Source of the DNA: CAVXAE01 sp044225565
Lineage (GTDB): Bacteria; Pseudomonadota; Gammaproteobacteria; Steroidobacterales; Steroidobacteraceae
NCBI GenBank assembly: GCA_044225565.1
Contig: JBGAIL010000107.1
Coordinates: 1-16,348 of the forward strand
Length of the DNA: 16,348 nt
Direction: 5' to 3'
Shown in pieces: positions 6,634-13,316 of this stretch (position 1 is its first letter; each line of letters starts with the position of its first letter). The notes under the pieces are model-generated. The model was given only the letters and a program-made list of their open reading frames with translations. It did no database searches and was not told the DNA's origin. Made by a program: the position numbers and the translations under genes.

Positions 6634-8748
6634 CTACAGCCGCGCGCTCACATCGACACCGTAAGTGCGCCCGACCATCGGCGAGTAGGCATCGAGCCCA
6701 AAGGGATTGCCGCTGTACTCCACGGCCTGGAAGTCCTGCGTGGTCCGGTCGTCCAGGGCGTTCTTCAGCCATGCACTGACCGTCCATCGCTCATCGTCGG
6801 TCCGCGCCCCTATGCGCAGATTGAGATAGTCGACCTGCCGGCGGACGTCGGCGTTGTCCAGGTGCCAGGGCGCGCGCCCCAGGCGGTTGTAGTCCGTGCG
6901 CAGGAAGAGCCCCCAGGATCCGCTCAACGGCCGCTCATAGGAAGCGCCGGCGTTGATGGTGTAATCCGGAACGCGGGGCAGCTTGTTCCCCCTGACGCCG
7001 GGGTCGGCGCTGAACCGGTCGATCCTGGAATCGACCATGCCACCGGAGACGTTGAGCGCGAGCCCATGCCCGACGAATGCCGCCGTCTCGATCTCGAAGC
7101 CGCGGATCGTGGACCTGTCGATGTTGAGGCCCACGTTGGCACCGGTCGTGAAGTCGAGAACCTGCTGCTGCGCGTCCTTGAGCTTCATGTGGAAAGCGGC
7201 GACGTTGACCGAGAGACGCTGCGCAAGAAGCGTGCTCTTCATGCCCAACTCGGCGGTACGCCCCTCCTCGGCGCGCATGACGGCCTCACCGATGGTCGCT
7301 TCGCTCGGGTTGAAATCGCCGCTGCGGAAGCCTTCTCCGTAGGAGCTGTAAAGCGTGACGGCCGGTGACACCCGGTATCTCAGGGTGAGCTTGGGCTGCA
7401 GCTTCGAGAAGCTGGCTTCGCTCGCGTCGTTGAGCTCGATGCGATCGTCGTCGTAACGCAGGGCGACCGCGATCTCGAGCCGGTCGTCCAGGTCGAGCTC
7501 GGCCTGTCCGAACGCGGCATGGTTCTCGAAGCGCCGGTGGTCCGTATTGTCCAGCACGGGAAAATCGATGCTTCCCGTCGGCGCGGGCGGGTCGAGAAAG
7601 AAGCCGATATCGGCAAGTCCGAGCGTGCGGATGGAGCTGTGGGATCTCACGTGATATCCGCCGACGATCCAGCGGAAGCGCCGGGCAGAGGGCGATGTGA
7701 AACGGATCTCCTGCGAACTTCCGCTGTCGCGGATCTCGCGGAAAGCCGTGAGTATCGGCAATGCGGTGACGTCGAAGTCCGCGAACAAGCGCTCGCTGCC
7801 GCGCAGGTACGCTCCGATCAGAGACAAGGTGCCGGCGTCGGTGGTCCAGCTCGCCTTGCCGGAGACATCGCGCACGATGCGCGGGTTGTTGCCGATGGTG
7901 TCGGTCGTCACCGGCAGCTCGTTCTCGTTCGGCATGCCATCGACGGGGATGCTGACATACGCCGGATCGCCGCCGTGAGTGGTGCTGTAACCCAGCTTCA
8001 GGTCCAACTCGAAGACGTCCGAGGGCCTGAGAAGGAAACGCAGCCGCGCGGAGAGGTCCTCGAGATGATCCATGTAGTGGCCATTGGTCTCGTTGCGCAA
8101 CTGCCCATCCCGATTCCGGTATGAGACCGACGCGCGCGCCAGCAACTTCTCGTCGACCAGCGGGCCGCCGACCGCGGCCCGGGCGGTGTACTCATTTCCG
8201 TGCGCAAGACCAGCCATCGCCGAGATTTCCAGCTCGTCGGACGGAGCGCGGGTGAGAATGTTTATGGCGCCGCCGATTGCATTGCGCCCGTAGAGCGCGC
8301 CTTGCGGTCCCTTCAGGACTTCGACGCGCTCGAGATCGAACTCTTCCACGTTGAACTGCATCGAGGGGCTGATGAGAAGCACGCCGTCCTGCACGATCGC
8401 CGCCGGAGGTGGTCCGTTCTGGATCTGGCTCAGGCCGCGGATCGTCAGGTGATTCTCCCCCATGTTTATGCCGCTCTGGAAAGTGACGTTGGGAACGAGC
8501 TGGACGAGCTCGGCCACCTGCTCGATACCCGCACGCTCCAGCACGCTGGCGGACAGCGTCGTGATCGCGATCGGCACATCCTGTGCCCGCTCGTCGCGCT
8601 TGCGCGCTGAGACGACCAGCTCCTCCAGCGCCTCTGCCTCGGGCTGCCCGGCGTGCGCGCATGGCACCTGGGCGGAAATACCGCACAGGCAGGCAAGCGT
8701 TCCAGTCAACAACCGCCGGCCGCCGGCCGCGGTGATGTGCGTGGGCAT
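6634..8748 (-). CDS. TonB-dependent outer-membrane receptor (no STN domain)
   Basis: The 704-residue product has a signal peptide (about 1-33, ending CAHA-G), a TonB-box region (ALEELVVSARKR, about 40-51) and a plug domain (about 55-160). Plug motifs seen are QDVPIAITTLSA, LVQLVPNVTFQ, LTIRGLS, RVEVLKGPQGALYGRNAIGG and INILTRAP. A 22-strand barrel follows, with YSSYGEGFRSGDFNPSEA near the C-terminal third. It ends GVDVSARL, without the common terminal aromatic residue. There is no N-terminal STN domain, so control is not through a FecR system but through the palindrome in its promoter. AGGGGGA lies about 9 nt before the ATG. This group of receptors imports varied organic compounds and iron chelates. 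The shared operator with the Rieske operon suggests that it brings in the operon's substrate. Confidence 0.95.
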   Translation of the reverse strand: MPTHITAAGGRRLLTGTLACLCGISAQVPCAHAGQPEAEALEELVVSARKRDERAQDVPIAITTLSASVLERAGIEQVAELVQLVPNVTFQSGINMGENHLTIRGLSQIQNGPPPAAIVQDGVLLISPSMQFNVEEFDLERVEVLKGPQGALYGRNAIGGAINILTRAPSDELEISAMAGLAHGNEYTARAAVGGPLVDEKLLARASVSYRNRDGQLRNETNGHYMDHLEDLSARLRFLLRPSDVFELDLKLGYSTTHGGDPAYVSIPVDGMPNENELPVTTDTIGNNPRIVRDVSGKASWTTDAGTLSLIGAYLRGSERLFADFDVTALPILTAFREIRDSGSSQEIRFTSPSARRFRWIVGGYHVRSHSSIRTLGLADIGFFLDPPAPTGSIDFPVLDNTDHRRFENHAAFGQAELDLDDRLEIAVALRYDDDRIELNDASEASFSKLQPKLTLRYRVSPAVTLYSSYGEGFRSGDFNPSEATIGEAVMRAEEGRTAELGMKSTLLAQRLSVNVAAFHMKLKDAQQQVLDFTTGANVGLNIDRSTIRGFEIETAAFVGHGLALNVSGGMVDSRIDRFSADPGVRGNKLPRVPDYTINAGASYERPLSGSWGLFLRTDYNRLGRAPWHLDNADVRRQVDYLNLRIGARTDDERWTVSAWLKNALDDRTTQDFQAVEYSGNPFGLDAYSPMVGRTYGVDVSARL

Positions 8749-8788
8749 GGTGCGGTTCCCCCTTTAGAGCCGGCTTGTGCACACTATG

Positions 8789-8803
8789 ACTAACGGTGTT
8801 AGT
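8789..8803. promoter_or_regulatory. palindromic operator, probable TetR binding site 2
   Basis: ACTAACGGTGTTAGT is a perfect inverted repeat with 6-bp arms and a 3-bp centre. Read on the minus strand its inner 13 bp equal those of site 1 at 5857-5873. It overlaps the -10 and covers the expected start point of the receptor promoter, 41 bp before the receptor start codon. Confidence 0.8.
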
Positions 8804-8828
8804 TTATCTAACACTGTATGGTTGTCAA
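8801..8828 (-). promoter_or_regulatory. sigma-70-type promoter of the TonB receptor gene
   Basis: On the minus strand TTGACA (8828-8823, perfect consensus) is followed after 16 nt by TAAACT (8806-8801, four of six matches to TATAAT). The -10 overlaps operator site 2, and the spacer holds a degenerate second copy of the operator. Transcription would run through the receptor gene and possibly tetR. Confidence 0.7.
8808..8820. promoter_or_regulatory. degenerate second operator copy in the receptor promoter
   Basis: CTAACACTGTATG matches the operator core CTAACACCGTTAG at the first seven positions and decays in the second half. It starts 18 bp from the start of the perfect core and sits between the -35 and -10. 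It could be a weaker site for cooperative binding, or a chance remnant. Confidence 0.45.
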
Positions 8829-8942
8829 CGGCACGATGCCACGGCTGGCACGGCGTGTCTTTTGGCACGCTGACGGGATAGCGACCTGACGGCTTCATCG
8901 AGTCGCGCGGGGCGTCGAACCGCGCTATCGTCCGTGTCATCC

Positions 8943-9383
8943 ATGAAGATCTCGCGCGAAGACCTCACCGAGAGATTCCGGTCGTTCTCGGACGAAGAGC
9001 TGCTGAGCCGGGCGGGTAGCGGGACATTGACTCCATTGGCCCAGGAAGTGGCTGAGGCCGAACTGCGCTCGCGCGGCATGGAGCCTGCTTCACCGGCAGC
9101 GAGCAGCGACGTCACCGATGACCAGGCCATCGATCTGACCACCGTCGCCGAGTTCTGGGATCCGGTGCAGGCCCATCTGCTGAGGGCCTGCCTGGAAGCG
9201 CACGGCCTGTTCTGTTTCGTGTGGGGCGAGCACCTCGCGACGGCGAACAATTTCCTCTCCGCCGCATCGGGCGGGGTGCGGCTGCAGGTGCGCAGTGATC
9301 AGGTCGAGGAGGCCAGAGGCGTGATCGCCGCGTTCGAGTGTGGGGAGCTCATGATCCAGGAGGGGACGGAACCTTCGGAGTGA
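8943..9383 (+). CDS. DUF2007 domain protein
   Basis: The 146-residue product is the only plus-strand gene in the window. The N-terminal half (about 1-60) is a helix-rich segment with FRSFSDEELLSRAGSG and LAQEVAEAELRSRGM. The C-terminal half (about 62-135) is a DUF2007 domain, recognisable from the VAEFWDPVQAHLLRACLEAH start, the FVWGEHLATANN turn and the GVRLQVRSDQVEEARGVI end. The domain is related to the PII-like/signal-transducing fold, but its job is unknown. The ATG at 8943 is preferred over a GTG three codons earlier; neither has a strong ribosome site. It diverges from the receptor gene and converges on the zinc-ribbon ORF. Confidence 0.82.
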   Translation: MKISREDLTERFRSFSDEELLSRAGSGTLTPLAQEVAEAELRSRGMEPASPAASSDVTDDQAIDLTTVAEFWDPVQAHLLRACLEAHGLFCFVWGEHLATANNFLSAASGGVRLQVRSDQVEEARGVIAAFECGELMIQEGTEPSE

Positions 9384-9458
9384 GCCTTACAGGAGGCCCA
9401 AATTACAGGCGCAGACACGGGATCAATGGCCAAGCCCCAGCGGGCGGCGAGCTCACCT

Positions 9459-9560
9459 TCAGGTACCTTCGAAGGCGTTTCCTGAAATCAATCGCTTGCT
9501 GCACCACGGACACACGACCGATGTCTTGAGTATGCGTTTTGCACAAGCCGGACAGTCCAT
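9459..9560 (-). CDS. short four-cysteine zinc-ribbon protein, possibly a 3' fragment
   Basis: A 33-codon frame encodes two CxxC knuckles (CPAC and CPWC, about residues 3-6 and 17-20) ten residues apart, the pattern of a small zinc ribbon. The same frame stays open for 27 more codons upstream, to 9641, reading plausible protein (YVEKVDLADGKLDGKIARPQ), then meets a TAG at 9644-9642, three bases from the assembly gap. No alternative start is available in that extension. Either this is a real mini-protein from the ATG at 9560, or the C-terminus of a longer zinc-ribbon protein whose 5' end is lost or misread at the contig edge. No clear ribosome site precedes the ATG. Function unknown. Confidence 0.5.
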   Translation of the reverse strand: MDCPACAKRILKTSVVCPWCSKRLISGNAFEGT

Positions 9561-9646
9561 CGCACTCTGAGGGCGCGCGATCTTCCCATCGAGCTTCCCG
9601 TCCGCGAGATCTACTTTCTCTACGTAGCGACTCCACCACCGCTATC

Positions 9647-9697
9647 NNNNNNNNNNNNNNNNNNNNNNNNNNNNNNNNNNNNNNNNNNNNNNNNNNN
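9647..9697. other. assembly gap (51 unknown bases)
   Basis: A run of 51 Ns joins two contigs. It removes the 3' end of the amidohydrolase-2 gene and perhaps the 5' end of the zinc-ribbon gene. The true distance is unknown, and sequence next to the gap may hold errors. Confidence 0.99.
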
Positions 9698-10651
9698 TCG
9701 CATATAGGGCGCGACATTGCTTTCGATCTCCCTGAACTCGCGTTCCGTCAGTGGCAGCTCTCGAAATGCCTTCCACCCCTGCGCGGGAGTCATGCCGCCG
9801 CCGACTGCGCCGTCCGAACCATAAAGCACCCTCTGCACTCCCAGCTGCCGAATGCGGCGTGCGACGAGGCTCGCTTTCGAGCGCCAGTCTCCGACGCCGG
9901 CGACGCCCGACACATCGAAGTACAAGTGCGCCATCCTGGGATCGTCACGCTCGACGGCCTCGACGAATACCGACAGCGCCTCATCGATCGAAGGATCGTC
10001 ATAACCGCCAGCACCAGCCAGGTGCGCAATCTGAATCACCGTGCCTGGAGCAGCCCCGATGAGCTCGTTCAGGAATATTCGTGCCTGCGCCGCGCCATAG
10101 GGACGATTTCGCGTCACCGATGGCCGCATGTGCACTGCGACAGCCATGTTCCGGTTGGCAGCGGCCTTGAACACCTTGACCAGTTGCTCTACCTGCGTCG
10201 GGTCAGTCAGGTCGACGTCCGAATTGCCGAAGTGCAGCTTGATCCCGAAGCGCATCCGGGGATCGCCCGCGCAACGCTCGACCTCGGCAATCGCATACTC
10301 TTTGAGAGGGTTGAACCCGCAGAATCCACGAAGACGGCCTGGAAAAAGCCCCACTTGCCGGCTGGTCCAGTCGTTTTCCGAGCGGACCCGCGCGTACTCG
10401 TCTGCAATCACCGGCTTGTTCGGGTTCCCGAGCTGATAGGCCGTGGACAGCACCAGCGCGCGCTCGATGCCAGCCGAATCCAGCAATGCGACCAGATCGC
10501 GGGCGCTCAATGACGCGAGACCTGGTGATCGCGCCACGATTTCCGGGCTGAACAAGTGCTGATGGTGATCCACCAGCGGGGCGGATAGAGCCGCTCCGCA
10601 GAGCAGCGCCATCACCGCCGTGGCGAGGAAGCGCGCGAGGGAGAAAGGCAT
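9698..10651 (-). CDS. secreted amidohydrolase-2 family protein, 3' end lost in gap
   Basis: The 318 visible residues begin with a signal peptide (MPFSLARFLATAVMALLCGA, cleavage near LSA-P), so the enzyme should act in the periplasm. The TIM-barrel metal-site pattern is present: H30/H32 in DHHQHLF, H174 in VAVHMRP, H210 in IQIAHLAG and D280 in LYGSDGAVGG. The family (PF04909-type) includes decarboxylases and lactone or ester hydrolases. The visible end, EIESNVAPYMR, is the usual end of the family, so only a few residues should be missing. The gene starts 28 nt after the stop of the esterase-like gene, with only a weak GGCGG before the ATG, so co-transcription is likely. The specific substrate is unknown. 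Confidence 0.85.
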
Positions 10652-10679
10652 TTACTGGAACCGCCGGCCTGATTTGCTC

Positions 10680-12152
10680 TCAGCGCACTCTGCGGAACTG
10701 ATCGGTGCGGTCGGGGTATTCCGCCGTCAGTCCGACGACACGACCTCCGGCATCTTTGTCGAAGCCGATCTCCAGATCGACATCGACGCAGTAGAACCGG
10801 GTCGGCGACACCGGCCGCAACTCGCACTTCTCGATCGTCCCGGATGCCGTGAGCACATCCTTCTCGTAGGCGACCTTGATGAGCTCATCGTTGAACCGAT
10901 ACGTGCCCAGATAAGGCGCCAGCTGCCTGGAAGAGAGCCGCGTGTCCGGCACGATGCTGTTGACGTCGACCTTGTAGTCGGCCAGCGCCTTCCTGGTATC
11001 GGTATTTCCCGGGTACAGTCGCAAGGCCTCCGTGAGATGCGCAATCGCGCGCGGGGTGTCCTTCTGCATGCCCGCGAGCTCCGCCAGAGTGCTATGGATG
11101 GACGCATCCCTGGGCTCGAGCGCCAACGCCTGCTTGCCGATGACCTCCGCATCGGAAAACCGCTCGAGCTCCCCCAACCTCCACATCATGACGTGGTACA
11201 GGCTCTCCGGCACCTTGATGGGGTATCCCAGTCGACGCGAGAACTCCGCATAGTGTCGGTCCAAGGCTGCTGTCCCACCCTGGTCGTACAGGGCGACAGG
11301 ATCAGTGATTCGATATCCGCTGAAGATCGCCTGCAGGCCTTCGTAGGTGCTGAGGTAGGGAATGGTGCCGTGATCCTCTTCGACCGAGCGCTTGAACTGC
11401 CAGCGCACGTCCTTGAGCTTGCTCTCCTCGAGGACAGCGGCGAGCTTCCACGCGCCTCCGAGCATCGCCTGGCCTTCGTCCCCCATCGTCATGTAGAGGT
11501 CGGCCCGCAGCTGCGGATGAACGGCGAAGAACGGCTGCGCTTTCTTCACCAGCGCCTGGTCGTCCCACCACAGCGACGGACTTATCGCCAGGTAGCCGTT
11601 GAATACCTCGGGCCGGGTCGTCAGTGCGTAGATCGCGAACAACCCACCCAAGGAGTGACCCACCAGGATGCGATAGGGCCGGGTGCGGTAGTCGCGATCC
11701 ACCGCCGGCAACAGCTCATCGGCGATGAAAGCCAGGAACTTGTCGGCCCCGCCGGCAGAACCCGACCACGGCGTCCCACCCCACCCGGTGGCGGGCCGCG
11801 TCGGCGTCATGTCGCGCGAGCGGTCCGTGTTGTTGACGCCGACGACGATCATCTCCGGGATCCGGCCGTTGTCGGCGAGCAGGTCGACTGCGGCGACGGT
11901 GTGCGCGAAATTCGACTCCCCGTCCTGGAGCACCAGCACCGGATAGCGATCCTTCCCGGATTTGTAGGACGCCGGCGTGTGGATGATGTAAGTGCGGGTT
12001 TCCGCGAGAACCCTGGATTCCATCTGCAGGGTCTCACCAACCACGAACGGCTGCGGTTTCACCGGGGCAGCTGCATTCGCCGACGCGGCCAGCAGGACTG
12101 CCAGGGTCAGTGCGATAGGCATCGACGATCGAGCGAGCATGTTACGTTTCAT
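10680..12152 (-). CDS. secreted alpha/beta-hydrolase of the esterase-D/IroE type with C-terminal TPR-like region
   Basis: The 490-residue product has a signal peptide (about 1-28, ending ANA-A) and an alpha/beta-hydrolase domain (about 40-285). The nucleophile elbow is GHSLGG (S167), followed by the ISPSLWWDD segment typical of enterochelin-esterase/IroE-like hydrolases. H261 in EEDHGTIPY is the likely catalytic histidine. A helical part with TPR character follows (about 315-395, SDAEVIGKQALALEPRDASI and AIAHLTEALRLYPGN), then a C-terminal beta part (about 410-490, APYLGTYRFNDELIKVAYEK) of the kind often found after serine hydrolases. Cleavage of an ester, possibly of a siderophore or plant-derived compound, is inferred. 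A GTG four codons upstream is an alternative start; neither start has a good ribosome site. It is the first gene of a pair with the secreted amidohydrolase. Confidence 0.87.
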   Translation of the reverse strand: MKRNMLARSSMPIALTLAVLLAASANAAAPVKPQPFVVGETLQMESRVLAETRTYIIHTPASYKSGKDRYPVLVLQDGESNFAHTVAAVDLLADNGRIPEMIVVGVNNTDRSRDMTPTRPATGWGGTPWSGSAGGADKFLAFIADELLPAVDRDYRTRPYRILVGHSLGGLFAIYALTTRPEVFNGYLAISPSLWWDDQALVKKAQPFFAVHPQLRADLYMTMGDEGQAMLGGAWKLAAVLEESKLKDVRWQFKRSVEEDHGTIPYLSTYEGLQAIFSGYRITDPVALYDQGGTAALDRHYAEFSRRLGYPIKVPESLYHVMMWRLGELERFSDAEVIGKQALALEPRDASIHSTLAELAGMQKDTPRAIAHLTEALRLYPGNTDTRKALADYKVDVNSIVPDTRLSSRQLAPYLGTYRFNDELIKVAYEKDVLTASGTIEKCELRPVSPTRFYCVDVDLEIGFDKDAGGRVVGLTAEYPDRTDQFRRVR

Positions 12153-12510
12153 TTGCGCAGCCACTGAAATGTGTCGGGAGGTTTGCGGACCGCTGGATTC
12201 TGGTTTTGACGGCCCGCATGAGGCGACGAAGTCTAGCGCATTCTTTCCTGCACAGGCATCCGCTCTGACCTAGAACCGACGCTCTCCTGCCTTGAGTAGC
12301 GGCTCGATCTAGAGTTCGACGGTTACTGACGCGCGCCGAACGGCGTGACCTGCACCACAAGCGGAATCAGGCGAGCGGGCAGATCTACCGGTAGAAGCAC
12401 GATGACCAAACGCGCTGATCGCGTCGCCTAACGGCGGCACGGGCGGAAGCTCGTGCCGCCTGATCCTTGGGCAGCGCAGAAATTCACATCGCAGGATCAG
12501 CGCATCACGC
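12153..12510. other. intergenic region without recognisable gene
   Basis: This 358-bp stretch separates the hypothetical gene ending at 12511 from the esterase gene and should contain the promoter of the esterase pair. I found no confident -35/-10 pair. The only strong structure is the hairpin at 12433-12460. No frame shows convincing coding character. Confidence 0.6.
12433..12460. repeat. strong inverted repeat with GGAA tetraloop
   Basis: GGCGGCACGGGC and GCTCGTGCCGCC form a 12-bp stem (eleven Watson-Crick pairs and one G-U) around GGAA, a GNRA tetraloop in plus-strand RNA. It lies about 50 nt after the end of the hypothetical gene on the minus strand. No T-tract follows on either strand, so it is not a standard intrinsic terminator. 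It may be an mRNA 3'-end stabiliser, a REP-like element or part of an older mobile site. Confidence 0.6.
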
Positions 12511-12974
12511 TCAGCTGCTGAAGCAGTCCGAATCCCAGGCGTTCGGCACGGCTTCGGGCTGGATCGTGCGGGTGCGACCTTCCGTGTCTTCGAGCGTCAC
12601 CGATCCGTTCTCATTGAACGTGATGATGGCGGTGCCCTCGGAAGATTCGAGCTCCAGGATGCCACCAGTCATCTGCAGCGCCTCGTGGGCGAAGGCGAGG
12701 CGCTCCACCGTGTGCACCTGCACCGGCCCCGGCTCGCATTTCTCGGTCTGAAGCTCCAGCTCTCCTTCGAGCAGCATCGAGCTCAGATCCCCGAGTACGT
12801 GCGCCCGGAACGGCGCATCGGGCGTGCCGAGGCGGAAGGTGCCGGCCTGTCTGCTCAACTTTGCTTGTACTTGTGCGAACCGACCTATCTCGCTCAGAAA
12901 ACCTCGCCCGCCGCAGAAAACCGCCCCTCCTCGCCAGAAGCGGCGATCTTCGTCAGGAATCCCTCTCGGTCCAT
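12511..12974 (-). CDS. hypothetical protein, probably frameshifted near its N-terminus
   Basis: I do not recognise this protein. From about 12900 down to the TGA at 12511 the frame has strong high-GC codon character and reads sensible sequence (LLEGELELQTEKCEPGPVQV, then AIITFNENGSVTLEDTEGRT, ending WDSDCFSS). Upstream the open frame becomes Arg/Trp/Cys-rich and its only ATG (13047) lies inside the MsrA-like repeat. A different frame from the ATG at 12974 reads MDREGFLTKIAASGEEGRFS with better codon use and stops at a TGA just after a run of four Ts. One extra T in that run would join the two halves into a single protein of about 150 residues. It has no signal peptide or membrane segment. This may be a true frameshift or an assembly error. 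Confidence 0.55.
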
Positions 12975-12977
12975 ACG

Positions 12978-13112
12978 TCACCCATTCATCCGCCCCACAT
13001 CTAACCCGCTCGTTTTTACAAGGAGCCACGCACATCCGATTCCGCAATATCCGTCCGGATTCTTCGCCAGATACTGCTGCTGAGAATCGGCGCGACCATA
13101 AAAATACCGCAT
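12978..13112 (-). pseudogene. msrA 3'-end remnant, copy A
   Basis: From the ATG at 13112 the frame reads MRYFYGRADSQQQYLAKNPD, then GYCGIG, before losing similarity. This matches the C-terminal tail of peptide methionine sulfoxide reductase A, whose E. coli form has FYYAEDDHQQYLHKNP then GYCGIGG. The recycling cysteine of GYCG is kept, but the catalytic domain is absent, so no enzyme can be made. The MsrA-like part spans about 13035-13112. A diverged copy lies at 16151-16228 in the same orientation. Confidence 0.7.
12985..13087. repeat. direct repeat, copy A (pairs with 16136-16227)
   Basis: This segment shares TTCATCCGCC, TCTAACC, CCGCAATA, TCCGGAT and TTCGCCAGATACTGCTG, in the same order and similar spacing, with 16136-16227. 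A gap of roughly 9-11 bp is needed near 13020. The shared part includes DNA beyond the MsrA-like stop codon seen in copy B, so the repeat is longer than the coding remnant. Confidence 0.75.
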
Positions 13113-13316
13113 AAATTCACCGGAACTCTCATTTCTCGAGCCCCCGGAAGTGTCCGGTGTAGCGACGCTGATCCGTCGGAGCGGCGGTGATTGATGCCGA
13201 TCGTTTGCTCGGCGTCACGCGTCTTGCACTCATCCGCAAGCGGTCGTGGCTGCACCTCGCGGACGACCTCACCGGTATGAAAGGAGCTGCTGAGCGCGAT
13301 CGTACCCGTCTCTCCC

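Noticed and set aside
9466..9475. Perfect palindrome CCTTCGAAGG between convergent genes
   Set aside because: It is short, has no loop or T-tract, and is expected by chance in a window of this size.
10620..12167. Long plus-strand open frame (515 codons) opposite the esterase gene
   Set aside because: It mirrors the esterase codon pattern, is Arg/His-rich and has no recognisable domain.
12426..12460. GCCTAAC followed by an inverted repeat, resembling part of an integron attC site
   Set aside because: A full attC needs matching RYYYAAC and GTTRRRY ends around an imperfect palindrome. Only one end is present and the stem is too perfect. No integrase gene is in the window.
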